Source: Desulfosarcina ovata subsp. ovata (GTDB lineage: Bacteria; Desulfobacterota; Desulfobacteria; Desulfobacterales; Desulfosarcinaceae). From it: DNA of 64,000 bases. The position numbers and the translations under genes are program-made. The stretch covers positions 3,906,001-3,970,000 of the forward strand of contig NZ_AP021879.1 of NCBI RefSeq assembly GCF_009689005.1. The letters are read 5' to 3'. Below, piece by piece: positions 55,863 through 64,000 of the stretch. Each line of letters begins with the position of its first letter. Position 1 is the stretch's first letter. The notes under the pieces were generated by a model. That model searched no databases, was not told the DNA's origin, and saw only the letters and a program-made list of their open reading frames with translations.

Positions 55863-56786
55863 ATGGAAGCGATCATCGGGGATATCGGCCGCTATGCCAT
55901 TCACGACGGTCCGGGCATCCGCACCACGGTTTTTTTCAAAGGCTGCCCGATGCACTGCCCGTGGTGCCACAACCCTGAGTTCATCCGTCCGCAGCCGGAA
56001 ATCCTTTTTTATGCGGATCGCTGCATCGGATGTGGCGAGTGTGTCGACCGGTGTCCCGAATCGGCGATTGACCTGAACGCTCCGCAGCGGATCGACCGGC
56101 GCCGCTGCACGGCATGTGGCGAATGTACCCCGACCTGTCCCACCCGTGCGCTGGCCGTTGCCGGAACGCGTTACGGGGTGGATGACCTGGTGGCGGTGCT
56201 GCTGCGGGATCGTTTGTTTTATGATGCGTCGGGTGGCGGTGTCACCCTCTCCGGGGGGGAGCCGACCCTGCAGATGGCATTCATGGCCCGGCTGTTGCGA
56301 CGGCTGAAAGCGGAGGGGCTCCACACGGTGTTGGAAACCGGTGGGTTCTTCCCCTTCGCGCCATTTCAGGCCGAGTGTCTGGATTTTATCGATCTGATCT
56401 ATTTTGATCTGAAAATCAGCGATCCGGGTCGTCACCAGCGGATTACCGGCGTGGACAACCGCCTGATCTGGTCCACCCTTGCCCATCTGGCCCGGTGGGC
56501 ACCCGACCGGCTTGTGCCGCGGATTCCGCTGATCCCCGGGTATACGGCCACCCGGGAGAACCTTATTGCCCTGTCCGGCCGGATCCGTGAAATGGGCCTT
56601 GCGCGGCCCGTGCTGCTCCCCTATCACCCCTTTGGACGTTCCAAAGCCGTCCATGTCGGCCGCCAGGCGGATGCCGCCCTGCCCCGGGTGCCCATGAGCG
56701 CCGAAGAACTGGCCAGGTGGTCGGCATGTGTTGAACCAAACGATTCCACGCAAAAGATCGCAAAGGAGGAGAACGATGCAGATTGA
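55863..56786 (+). CDS. Glycyl radical enzyme activating enzyme (radical SAM)
   Basis: The activase makes the glycyl radical on its partner with S-adenosylmethionine. The 307-residue protein (start MEAIIGDIGRYAIHDGPGIRTTVFFKGC) has the radical SAM motif CPMHCPWC (C-x3-C-x2-C). Two further four-cysteine clusters follow, CIGCGECVDRCP and CTACGECTPTCP, as in activases of the dehydratase/decarboxylase/benzylsuccinate groups but not of PFL. It also has GGGVTLSGGEPTLQ and VLLPYHPFGRSKA. Its end overlaps the next gene by 11 bases. Confidence 0.95.
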   Translation: MEAIIGDIGRYAIHDGPGIRTTVFFKGCPMHCPWCHNPEFIRPQPEILFYADRCIGCGECVDRCPESAIDLNAPQRIDRRRCTACGECTPTCPTRALAVAGTRYGVDDLVAVLLRDRLFYDASGGGVTLSGGEPTLQMAFMARLLRRLKAEGLHTVLETGGFFPFAPFQAECLDFIDLIYFDLKISDPGRHQRITGVDNRLIWSTLAHLARWAPDRLVPRIPLIPGYTATRENLIALSGRIREMGLARPVLLPYHPFGRSKAVHVGRQADAALPRVPMSAEELARWSACVEPNDSTQKIAKEENDAD

Positions 56787-57834
56787 TTTTCACCACGCCA
56801 CGACCTATGTGGCCGCCCGGCTGGCGGGATTTGACCCTGCGGATGCGGATATCATCGCCTACGCCGCCCAGTATGTTGATGACGCGACCAGCGCCGGGGC
56901 GATTCACTTCGACAACAAGGCCATGTACCAACGCATCAGTTCCGCCCACAAGATGCTCGACAAACGCAATGCCGAGGCCCTGGCCAACCATCTGGTCTGG
57001 ATCCCGTTCCATTTTCTGCCGGGCAACGCCGGGATGGCGGCGGATCAGAACCCGGATGGCGCGTTTATTGAGAAGATCATCTGCACCCCCGACAGCCCCA
57101 TTGCCCGGGAGATGGTCCGCCAGGCGATTGTTGAAAAAGAGAAGCCTTACGGGTTGCAGCGGCTGGGGGTTGCCATGCACGTCTATGCCGATACATGGGC
57201 CCACCAGGGGTTTGCCGGGGTTCTGCATCCGGTCAATGAAGTCGAAAACGCCAAGGAGACGGGAAAATCCGGCGGGTTTTCAAAGAAGCTTTCCACCATC
57301 CTGAACGATTTTCTGGATGACGCGATTCCGCCCCTGGGCCATGGCCGGGCCCTGACCTTTCCCGACATGCCGTTTTTAAAATGGCGCTATAAAAATTATC
57401 AGGGGGTGGAGATCGTCCGCGACAACACTGCCCTTTTTTGTGAGGCCGCCAACCACCTGTGCATGGCCATGCAGCGCTACATCGCCGGCGATGCCGATGC
57501 CGATGTGCCGGGGATGGACGCCGGCGATCGACAGAAAATAGAAGATCTTTTTTTGTCGACCACCAAAGACGACGGTGAAAAAAGGCACGCCGTATGGATT
57601 AAAGCCATTAAAAGCGGTGCCTTCAGTTTTGGCGGGGAAACCATCGCCTATGCCGGGAAGGGAAAGGGGTCGTGGAAGGAGCAGGCCCTGGGGACCAATT
57701 TTGACCTGCCGGTCCACACCTTTAAAGAAAAATTTATGCAGAGCAACTGGAAACGATTTCACGATGCCGTGCAGGCCCATCGTCTCCATGTGGTCCATGA
57801 TCTGTTGCCCAAATACGGCATTTGCGCGGCATGA
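56776..57834 (+). CDS. DUF6765-like protein linked to the glycyl radical cluster
   Basis: The 352-residue protein (start MQIDFHHATTYVAARLAGF, after AAAGGAGGAG) is soluble and rich in His and Asp: IDFHHATTY, ADIIAYAAQYVDDAT, LGVAMHVYADTWAHQGFAG. The spaced His and Asp residues recall zinc-dependent phospholipase C/HD-like all-helical metal sites. I recall such proteins as DUF6765, of unknown function. Overlap with the activase by 11 bases suggests joint translation, but the protein type also occurs alone, so its tie to the radical enzyme is uncertain. Confidence 0.7.
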   Translation: MQIDFHHATTYVAARLAGFDPADADIIAYAAQYVDDATSAGAIHFDNKAMYQRISSAHKMLDKRNAEALANHLVWIPFHFLPGNAGMAADQNPDGAFIEKIICTPDSPIAREMVRQAIVEKEKPYGLQRLGVAMHVYADTWAHQGFAGVLHPVNEVENAKETGKSGGFSKKLSTILNDFLDDAIPPLGHGRALTFPDMPFLKWRYKNYQGVEIVRDNTALFCEAANHLCMAMQRYIAGDADADVPGMDAGDRQKIEDLFLSTTKDDGEKRHAVWIKAIKSGAFSFGGETIAYAGKGKGSWKEQALGTNFDLPVHTFKEKFMQSNWKRFHDAVQAHRLHVVHDLLPKYGICAA

Positions 57835-57865
57835 CACCGGGGGTCCGTTTCCCGCGTCATGGATA

Positions 57866-58738
57866 CTAATTCAGCATGTAGTTTTCCATATCCGGGAGCC
57901 GTGCCGACAGATACGCTTTCAGCTGGTTGATGATCCGTTTTTCCAGTTGGCGGATTCTCTCCCGGGAAATGCCAAAATGGTCACCGAGGGTCTGCAGGGT
58001 GTCGGGCTGGTCGGCGAGGATGCGGCGGTCGAGAATGGCCCGGTCCCTCGCGTCGAGCCCCCTTTTGAATTGCTGTGTGTTTTCCTGCAGCAGGGCCTGC
58101 ATCTGGACGGCCTCGACTTCCTCTTCCGCCGATGTTGACATGTCGACCAGTCGGTCCATGCCCTCCTCGTTTTCACGGCTGCGCAAGGGGGCGTTGAGCG
58201 ACAGGTCGGCCTGATCGAGACGTTGTTGCATCTCGACAACGTCTTTTTTCGGAACCTCCAGCCGTTTGGCGATGGCTGCCGGTGTCGGTTCAATACCCTC
58301 CCGGCTCAATTGGGCGGTGGTTTTTTTCAGGTTGAAAAAGAGTTTGCGCTGGGACTGGGTCGTACCGATACGGACACTGCGGTGATTGTCCATGAGGTAT
58401 TTGTGAATATACGCCTTGATCCAGAAGCTGGCATAGTAAGAAAACTTAACCTGCTTGCGCGGATCGAATTTGCGGGCCGCCCGAACCAGCCCCAAATTGC
58501 CTTCCTGGATCAGGTCCATGAGCGAGACCTGGCCGCCTGTCCAGAAATCCTTGGCGATTTTGACCACCAATCGCAGATTGCCCCTCACCAGCCGGTCCAA
58601 GGCGCTTTGGTCGTTTTTCATCTGTACCCTGCGGGCCAGGGTCCGTTCCTCTTCCCGATCGAGCAGCTGGTATTTTCCCATATCCCGTAAATAGAGCTGA
58701 ATGGCCGAATTGGGTGATGCATTCGTCGTAACGTTCAT
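57866..58738 (-). CDS. rpoH: RNA polymerase sigma-32 factor RpoH
   Basis: This heat-shock sigma factor of 290 residues (start MNVTTNASPNSAIQLYLRDMGKY, after GGAGGATAT) has sigma region 2 (DLIQEGNLGLVRAARKFDPRKQVKFSYYASFWIKAYIHKYLM) and the RpoH-box sequence SQRKLFFNLKK between regions 2 and 3. Region 4 is DTLQTLGDHFGISRERIRQLEKRIINQLKAYL. The RpoH box identifies it against other sigma-70 family members. It is a single gene, convergent with the DUF6765-like gene; no terminator was seen in the 31-base gap. Confidence 0.93.
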   Translation of the reverse strand: MNVTTNASPNSAIQLYLRDMGKYQLLDREEERTLARRVQMKNDQSALDRLVRGNLRLVVKIAKDFWTGGQVSLMDLIQEGNLGLVRAARKFDPRKQVKFSYYASFWIKAYIHKYLMDNHRSVRIGTTQSQRKLFFNLKKTTAQLSREGIEPTPAAIAKRLEVPKKDVVEMQQRLDQADLSLNAPLRSRENEEGMDRLVDMSTSAEEEVEAVQMQALLQENTQQFKRGLDARDRAILDRRILADQPDTLQTLGDHFGISRERIRQLEKRIINQLKAYLSARLPDMENYMLN

Positions 58739-58962
58739 ATTGATATCCTCCACTGGGAATTGTGGTTTTGTCGATGCGCGTTCGGCATTGACGGCCGGAT
58801 CACCGGCAGCCGGGCGCTTCTTGCCGGCTCTGTAAGATGGGCCAAGGGGACGAAACTGCCGGTCCGGCGTTTATGCACAAACCTAACAATAAGCATGGGA
58901 AGGACAAAAGGGAATGGGGGGCTATCCGGTATATGCCGTTTGATGGCAATCCTTGCCCAAAA

Positions 58963-59625
58963 TCAGGCAGTTTTGGACACAACGACCCAGAATCCGGTTT
59001 CGTCATCGATGATTTTAAACTCCGTGCAGCCGATTTCACGGAACATCTCGGTGAAACGCCGGTGGCTGTCCGCACCGGCTTTTTTCTTGGCGTAGCAGTC
59101 CCATGTGGGATCACGTTCGAGCATTTCGGCAATGACCTGGTCACGGAGTTCCAAATTGCCGAATCCGCCGCCGATATAGGTGGCTCCGCCCACGGCCAGG
59201 ATGCGGTAGATTTCACTGAAGGCGGATTTGAGGTCCGTCCAGAAAAACATGGACCCCCGGCTGACGATCAGGTCGACGCTGGCGTCTTTAAAAGGCATCG
59301 CGTGCACATCCCCCGCTTCCGTGCGGATTCGGTCACCGAGCCCGGCCTCGGTGAAGTTTTCAAGTCCGATCCGGCCCGAGGCTTCCGAAAAATCGAAGGC
59401 GATGATCTCCATTTGGGGCGCCTCCCGGGCCATGGCCATGGCCAGCATGCCCGGACCGCTGCCCAAGTCGAGGCAGGTGCCTTTGCTGATTCCGGTAACG
59501 GCCATGGCATTGCGCGCAATGACCGGGTAGATGGGCGCAAAGACCGTTTTGGCGATTTCATTCATTTTACGGGCGCCCGCTTCATCGAAAGTGGATGTTC
59601 GGGTCTGGGTCCAGTTTTTTTGCAT
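58963..59625 (-). CDS. Class I SAM-dependent methyltransferase
   Basis: The protein of 220 residues (start MQKNWTQTRTSTFDEAGARKMNEIAK, after AAGGAGACG) has the SAM-binding motif CLDLGSGPGMLAMAMA, the acidic end of strand 2 in IIAFDFSEA, and motif VDLIVSRGSMFFWTDLKSAFSEIYRILAVGGATYIGGGFGN. Its methyl acceptor is unknown. It follows the TonB-dependent receptor gene on the same strand. Methyltransferases of this kind often accompany metal-chelate receptor/ABC loci, but no specific function can be read out. Confidence 0.85.
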   Translation of the reverse strand: MQKNWTQTRTSTFDEAGARKMNEIAKTVFAPIYPVIARNAMAVTGISKGTCLDLGSGPGMLAMAMAREAPQMEIIAFDFSEASGRIGLENFTEAGLGDRIRTEAGDVHAMPFKDASVDLIVSRGSMFFWTDLKSAFSEIYRILAVGGATYIGGGFGNLELRDQVIAEMLERDPTWDCYAKKKAGADSHRRFTEMFREIGCTEFKIIDDETGFWVVVSKTA

Positions 59626-59753
59626 GGTTATGCGTCTCCTTCTATCGGTGATTGCCGTTGACATGGCCGGGTTCCGGTCTGCCGGAATCCGGCGGGGGCG
59701 ATAATTTCATTATAGCCCGGCAACCGGATGGATTGAAAGGTTTGCGTGCAGAT

Positions 59754-61784
59754 TTACATGCGCAGGGTAATACCGGCCAGAAAATTGAAGCCCGGCTCCG
59801 GTCCGCTGGTTTCGTAGTAATCCTTATCCAGCACGTTGGCCCCCTGGAAGAATATTTCCGGGCCGACGCCGCCGATTTTTTTCAACTGCTGGGTGAGCTT
59901 GGCATTCACCAGAAGATAGTCGGGCAGTTCCGTCCATTCGTAGTCGTCATCTTCGTAGAACTGGCGTTGGCAATAGGTGGCCTGCAGGTTGGCGGTGAGA
60001 CCGAAATCAAAACGGTAGCTCATCGACAGGTTGACCCGATGGCGCGGCCGCCCTTCAAGTTCGCGATCATTGTTGGCGCGGTCTTTGGTCTCCAGGTAGG
60101 TGTAGTTCAGTTCGGCATCGAAATGATCGCTCAGTTGCAGTCGCACGACCGCCTCGGCGCCATAGATGACCGCTTCGTTGATATTGACATAGACCTTGTT
60201 GCCGTCGATGGTTTCCGTGTCGATGAGATCTTCGATGTTATTGTAGAAAACGGCCAACTCGCCGGTTATTTTTTCGGAAAAGCGCTGGCTGGCGCCCATT
60301 TCATAGGCAATGGTCTCTTCCGGATCCAGGTCGGGGTTGCCGCCGCCATACTCGCTGTACAGCTCCTTCAAGCTGGGAAAGCGGGTTTTTTTGCCCACCG
60401 ACGCGTGGAGACCGGTGGCGTCGGTGACATTGAATACCACGCCGATCTGGGGGTTGAACGTATCCATCTTTCCGGGCTCCGGCTGGTCCGCGGTTTTAGT
60501 GGGCTCGAAGGTGTCGTAGCTCAATCCCAGAACAACGGAAAGGCGGTCGGAAAGGGAAATCTCATCCTCGGCGGCCAGGGCAACCGTACGGGCGGCGTAT
60601 TCCTCTTCGTCGGTCCATCCTTCCGATGCCCATCCCTTGAGGACGTCCCAACAGTCGTCAGTAAGCCAGTTGGCTTCCTTGTGGGTGTCCTCCAGGTAGT
60701 GCAAGCCGAGGCGCAGGGTGTTCCACGACGCCAGCCGGCTGGTGGTCTGGATCTCTCCGCCGATGGAGTCGTCGTCGTAATAACTCTCCTCGAACCACTT
60801 CTTTCCACTAGTAGAATGGTCCTCATCCCAGCTGACATCCTTGATGCCGTCGTCATGGTTGACATAGAAAAGGCGCGTCTTGATCTTCAGGGCCTCGGCA
60901 AACGAGTGCTCGCCCACCAGGTTGACCTGCCACTGACGCCAGTGATCATAGGACCAGTAGCGGTTGTAGAAGACCGGCATGCCACGTTCATTGTCGACAT
61001 AGTCGAAAGATAGGTAGAGGCTCGAATTGCCGCCCGGGTCGTAGCCGACCTTCACATCGAGGTTTTTTTTGGTGTAGTCGCTCAGATCACGCTTGCCGCC
61101 ATCTTCGTTATAGCTGGTGCCCAGTCCCACATCGGGATCATCGGCATCGAAATGGTCAGAGAGGCGGTACCCGTCGGACGTCCGGTACCCACCGGAAATC
61201 CAATAGTTCACCACACCGGCACTGCCCCCGTGGCTTAATGCATAGTGGGCGGTGCGGTAGTCACCGAACCCGGCGGTGAAGGTGGTTTGGGGAGATCTGC
61301 CGCCTTTCTTGGTGATAATGTTGATCACCCCGCCCATGGTGTTAGCGCCGTATAGCACCGAACTGACCCCTTTGGTGATGGTGATTTTGGAAATGGCGTC
61401 GGCCGGCAGCATGGAAAGATCTACCGTACCGAAATAGCTTTCACGGGCGGGCACACCGTCGATCAGCAGCTTGACCTGGTTTTGCTCGAACCCCCGGACG
61501 CTCACATGGGATTCACCCTTGCCGGCGTTTTGCACAACAACACCGGGGAGAAATTTCAGCGCCTCGGCGGCGGTACTGGCGCCTTTGGCGGCAATTTGTG
61601 CGGCGGAGACTTCCGTGACCGCCGTCGCTGTGGTGGCCGCCGCCCGTTCGCCGGTAACGACCACTTCGCCAAGGGTGAAAACCTGCCCGTCATCAGACGC
61701 TTGCGCACCGGCGCCGAAAACAAATATCATGCCGGCCACCAACATACCCATTCCCACGGCTACATTCTTCTTGTTCCACTGCAT
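59754..61784 (-). CDS. TonB-dependent outer-membrane receptor
   Basis: The 676-residue protein (start MQWNKKNVAVGMGMLVAGMIFVFGAGAQA) has a signal peptide, a plug domain (VFTLGEVVVTGERA, AAEALKFLPGVVVQNAGKGESHVSVRGFEQNQVKLLIDGVPA...SVLYGANTMGGVINIITKKGG) and a 22-strand barrel (QIGVVFNVTDATGLHASVGKKTRFPSLKELYSEYGGGNPDLDPEETIAYEMG), ending in the aromatic/hydrophobic LAGITLRM. It resembles BtuB/CirA-type receptors. Size is normal and the gene looks intact, unlike the ABC permease and ATPase genes just upstream, with which it would have taken up a metal chelate or corrinoid. Confidence 0.93.
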   Translation of the reverse strand: MQWNKKNVAVGMGMLVAGMIFVFGAGAQASDDGQVFTLGEVVVTGERAAATTATAVTEVSAAQIAAKGASTAAEALKFLPGVVVQNAGKGESHVSVRGFEQNQVKLLIDGVPARESYFGTVDLSMLPADAISKITITKGVSSVLYGANTMGGVINIITKKGGRSPQTTFTAGFGDYRTAHYALSHGGSAGVVNYWISGGYRTSDGYRLSDHFDADDPDVGLGTSYNEDGGKRDLSDYTKKNLDVKVGYDPGGNSSLYLSFDYVDNERGMPVFYNRYWSYDHWRQWQVNLVGEHSFAEALKIKTRLFYVNHDDGIKDVSWDEDHSTSGKKWFEESYYDDDSIGGEIQTTSRLASWNTLRLGLHYLEDTHKEANWLTDDCWDVLKGWASEGWTDEEEYAARTVALAAEDEISLSDRLSVVLGLSYDTFEPTKTADQPEPGKMDTFNPQIGVVFNVTDATGLHASVGKKTRFPSLKELYSEYGGGNPDLDPEETIAYEMGASQRFSEKITGELAVFYNNIEDLIDTETIDGNKVYVNINEAVIYGAEAVVRLQLSDHFDAELNYTYLETKDRANNDRELEGRPRHRVNLSMSYRFDFGLTANLQATYCQRQFYEDDDYEWTELPDYLLVNAKLTQQLKKIGGVGPEIFFQGANVLDKDYYETSGPEPGFNFLAGITLRM

Positions 61785-62365
61785 CGTTCTCTTCCCCCTG
61801 TTTCTGGTTGTTGCTTCGCTGCATTCACGAACATGCGTATCATTGCAGGATCGTTGCATTTGATATAGGAAAGACCGGCCATGAAGAGGGCGGAGACAAT
61901 CACTCCGGCCAGGACCAGGGTGGTGACCGAATGGTCACCCTGCCTACCGATCAGGTAGGCCGTCCCCACCGCCACCAGTCCCCAGATGAAGGCCGATGTC
62001 TGCAGCATCATCGCGGATCCGCCCATCAACATGGCCAGGGCCGCACCGAAATTGGCACCGGCGGTGACCCCCAGGATGGCCGGCGATACCAGCGGATTTT
62101 TAAAAAGTCCCTGAAAAACGACACCGGCCACCGCAAGCGCGGCACCGGTCATCACGGCCATGAGCATCCGGGGCAATCGAACCGACCAGAGCACCAATAT
62201 CGTCTGCCCGGTCAAGGCGTTGCTTTCGGCTCCGCCAAAGATGGAAAAGGGCAGCTTCGCTATCGTCGACAGGTGGATGGGATAGCGTCCCATGGACATC
62301 GCGGCGATCAGGGCGATTTCCAAGGCGATGACCGTCATGGAAAAAATAAGCTGGATGTTTTTCAC
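61760..62365 (-). pseudogene. Truncated FecCD/BtuC-family ABC permease
   Basis: The frame starts as a normal permease (MKNIQLIFSMTVIALEIALIAAMSMGRYPI), with VLWSVRLPRMLMAVMTGAALAVAGVVFQGLFKNPLVSPAILGVTAGANFGAAL, the family hallmark. After about 170 residues it breaks off at SALFMAGLSYIKCNDPA and runs into polar, unrelated residues (AAKQQPETGGRERCSGT). It ends inside the start of the receptor gene. A full permease has about 330 residues, so the second half is lost. Confidence 0.85.
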
Positions 62366-62399
62366 GGTTGGCGCGCCATAGACATTTTAAACATACAGA

Positions 62400-62714
62400 T
62401 CAATGTATTGCCGATTGACCGGCGTCTGTGGTCGGGACAACGAAAGCGTTGCCATCGGTGCTGGTTTCAACGGACATTTTCATGCCATACATGGATTCAA
62501 GGGTATTTGTGTCAACAACCGATTGGGTGGCTCCATGGCGGTGCACCCGGCCGTTTTTCATCATGACCAGATGATCGCGGTATCGGGCGGCAAGAAAGGG
62601 ATCATGGAGGGTGAGGAGGGTGAGGAGACGCTTGGATACGGTCAAGGCCCGGACCTTATCCAGCAAAAGGTGTTGATTCTTGAAATCCAGATGGTGAATG
62701 GCCAATAGCGCCAT
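62400..62714 (-). pseudogene. FecE-type ABC ATPase with its middle deleted
   Basis: The remaining 104 residues start like a siderophore/cobalamin ABC ATPase (MALLAIHHLDFKNQHLLLDKV). They jump at about residue 20 to the C-terminal part (LLTLLTLHDPFLAARYRDHLVMMKNGRVHRHG...TLESMYGMKMSVETSTDGNAFVVP), which keeps the H-loop (LTLHD). Walker A, signature and Walker B motifs are all missing. The transport system linked to the TonB-dependent receptor is therefore broken here. Confidence 0.82.
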
Positions 62715-62885
62715 GGTGGAGATCCTCTGCTGGCCGATGATCGGCCGGGTTTGGTCGGTATGTATATGATACACGTTAATTTATAATTTATAAAATTAAT
62801 TACGGGCAGTATGGCTATGACGTTGGCAAACGACATTAGAACTCTTACAATAATAAATTTAAAAACGTCAAGTTTAATTGTTGAT

Positions 62886-62906
62886 GGTGGTGGTGGTGGT
62901 GGTGGT
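62886..62906. repeat. (GGT)7 microsatellite
   Basis: Seven GGT units stand in tandem in the non-coding gap upstream of the FecE remnant. The surrounding stretch (62760-62880) is very AT-rich and holds no gene. Confidence 0.9.
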
Positions 62907-62948
62907 GCCCGGGTTTTTATGAGGGAGGCAACGGTTTCGAAACAAAAA

Positions 62949-62976
62949 GGGCGACCGCCGAGCCCGGCGGTCGCCC
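62949..62976 (-). terminator. Rho-independent terminator of the CoA ligase gene
   Basis: GGGCGACCGCC (62949-62959) pairs with GGCGGTCGCCC (62966-62976) around a 6-base loop. On the minus strand the stem is followed by TTTTTGTT, right after the stop of the ligase gene. Confidence 0.88.
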
Positions 62977-62999
62977 CGAAATGATTTTTGTTGATCGGG

Positions 63000-64000
63000 T
63001 TATGATTGCCGGAGTTTGTAGCGCTGGATTTTCCCCGTCGCCGTTTTGGGCAGTTCATCCACAAACTCGATAATGCGCGGGTATTTATGGGGGGCCAGTT
63101 TCTGTTTGACGTAGACTTTCAGCTCACCGGCGATCTCATCTCCGGGTTGATAACCGTCTTTCAAATTGATGAACGCTTTGGGTTTGATCAATCCCATGTC
63201 ATCTTCTACTCCCACCACGGCACATTCGGCCACGGCCGGGTGGCTGAGCAGGGCATCCTCCACCTCAAGCGGGGAGACCCAGATCCCGCTGACTTTCATT
63301 GTGTCGTTGGCCCGCGCGGAATAGAAGAAATAGCCGTCCTCGTCCAGATGCCCCATGTCCCCGGTTTTCATCCAGCCATCGACCAGGGTCTCGGCGGTCT
63401 TTTCCGGGTTTTTCCAATAGGCATCAAACAAGGTGTTGCTCTTAACCCACAATTCTCCCAGTTCGTTGGCGGGCAGTACTTTCCCCAGTTCATCCCGTAC
63501 CTCGACGGCATAACCCGGAAGCGGCAGCCCGCTGGCGTTTTCGCGCACTTTGCCGGGGCGGTTGCAGATAAAAATCAAGCTGACTTCCGAAGATCCCAGT
63601 CCATCCAGGATGTCAATGCCGAACCTTTCGCGCCACCGTTTCAGGAGCGAGCCGGGAAGGGCCTCGCCGGCTGAAATACAGAACCTCAGGCTGCTCAAAT
63701 CAGGCTTCTTTTCGGCGGCTTCAAGATAGTTGAGCTGCTGCCCGTAGGCGGTGGGGACAGAGAAGAGACCGCTGGGACGATATTTTTCGATCATGCCCAA
63801 AATGGTTTCCGGCAGCGGACGATCCGGGTTGATAACGACCGAAGCGCCATAGTACAAAGGAAGATACATAGCAAAATTCAAACCGTAGGAGAAGTACAGC
63901 TTGGACGAGCAGAAAACGCGATCGTCCGGTGTAAAATCGACCACATGTCGCCCCCAGGTCTCCACCGCATAAACCAGGTCCTTGTGCAGGTGAATGACGC
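63000..64000 (-). CDS. Benzoate-CoA ligase-like acyl-CoA synthetase (partial, 5' end outside)
   Basis: The last 333 or so residues of an AMP-forming CoA ligase are present; the frame stays open to the window edge. Motifs include CSSKLYFSYGLNFAMYLPLYYGASVV, GLGSSEVSLIFICNRPGKVRENASGLPLPGYAVEV, LWVKSNTLFDAYWKNPEKT, GWMKTGDMGHLDEDGYFFYSARANDTMKVSGIWVSPLEVE and the catalytic lysine in LPKTATGKIQRYKLR. The GSSE and HLH-like parts match the benzoate-CoA ligase group, which activates aromatic or related acids. The P-loop of the N-terminal domain is outside the window. Confidence 0.88.
   Translation of the reverse strand, partial: VIHLHKDLVYAVETWGRHVVDFTPDDRVFCSSKLYFSYGLNFAMYLPLYYGASVVINPDRPLPETILGMIEKYRPSGLFSVPTAYGQQLNYLEAAEKKPDLSSLRFCISAGEALPGSLLKRWRERFGIDILDGLGSSEVSLIFICNRPGKVRENASGLPLPGYAVEVRDELGKVLPANELGELWVKSNTLFDAYWKNPEKTAETLVDGWMKTGDMGHLDEDGYFFYSARANDTMKVSGIWVSPLEVEDALLSHPAVAECAVVGVEDDMGLIKPKAFINLKDGYQPGDEIAGELKVYVKQKLAPHKYPRIIEFVDELPKTATGKIQRYKLRQS

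Noticed and set aside
62886..62906. (GGT)7 as a phase-variation tract
   Set aside because: It is not in or directly before an intact gene. Trinucleotide units would not shift the frame, and the next gene is already broken.

Overview
The window looks like a chromosomal segment of an anaerobic, probably sulfate-reducing Desulfobacterota bacterium of the Desulfosarcina/Desulfatitalea type. This assignment is an inference from gene content: a tungsten-type aldehyde:ferredoxin oxidoreductase, a glycyl radical enzyme with its activase, a fused B12-dependent acyl-CoA mutase (IcmF) beside beta-oxidation genes, a benzoate-type CoA ligase, a Bat aerotolerance operon, and many dispersed palindromic repeats. 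Base composition is GC-rich in the core genes and clearly more AT-rich in the insertion sequence at 18.7-20.3 kb.

Layout. 0-7.7 kb is housekeeping: lolA and nadA on +, a shared terminator, then radA-rlmE-yebC on -, an MltB-type lytic transglycosylase and a small membrane protein. 7.7-12 kb is a scar region next to a tRNA-Glu(CTC) gene: direct repeats, a perfect inverted repeat, a ParE/ParD-type toxin-antitoxin pair, two transposase fragments, and a decayed zinc-stress (Zra-like) locus whose genes are internally deleted and fused. 12-14 kb is a globin-like/GAF/EAL phosphodiesterase. 14.3-17.4 kb is a TPP riboswitch followed by thiW, a double ECF ATPase and EcfT, a complete ECF transporter for a thiamin precursor. 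A cysteine desulfurase follows, then an insertion sequence, then an aldehyde oxidoreductase with a MoaD-like partner and an MFS transporter. 23.7-26.8 kb is znuA-znuC-znuB-zur with a candidate Zur operator. A REP-associated (RAYT) transposase with its palindromes follows.

27.5-35.9 kb is a moxR-DUF58-batA-batB/C-batD-batE operon interrupted by a repeat-flanked GIY-YIG gene. 36.1-39.8 kb is a fused HyuA/HyuB (5-oxoprolinase-type) protein. 40.2-43.3 kb is a small cluster: a B12-binding radical SAM protein, a severely shortened ketoacyl synthase III, a small HTH-like protein and a BtrH-type protein, probably the remains of a specialised acyl/lipid or peptide pathway. 43.9-51.9 kb is an acyl-CoA operon (icmF, thiolase, hydroxyacyl-CoA dehydrogenase, XRE-cupin regulator, acyl-CoA dehydrogenase, ACT protein). 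A repeat-rich 1-kb gap follows, then at 52.9-57.8 kb a glycyl radical enzyme cluster with an SCP2-like protein, its activase and a DUF6765-like protein. The window ends with rpoH, a methyltransferase, a TonB-dependent receptor next to broken FecCD/FecE-type ABC genes, and the 3' part of a benzoate-CoA ligase-like gene.

The two most notable themes are (i) the glycyl radical enzyme cluster of unassigned substrate with an SCP2-like partner, and (ii) repeated finding of genes that keep both ends but have lost the middle (zraS, zraR/zraP, ketoacyl synthase III, FecE), which suggests deletion-driven decay. All functions are assigned by reading protein motifs; no database search was possible.
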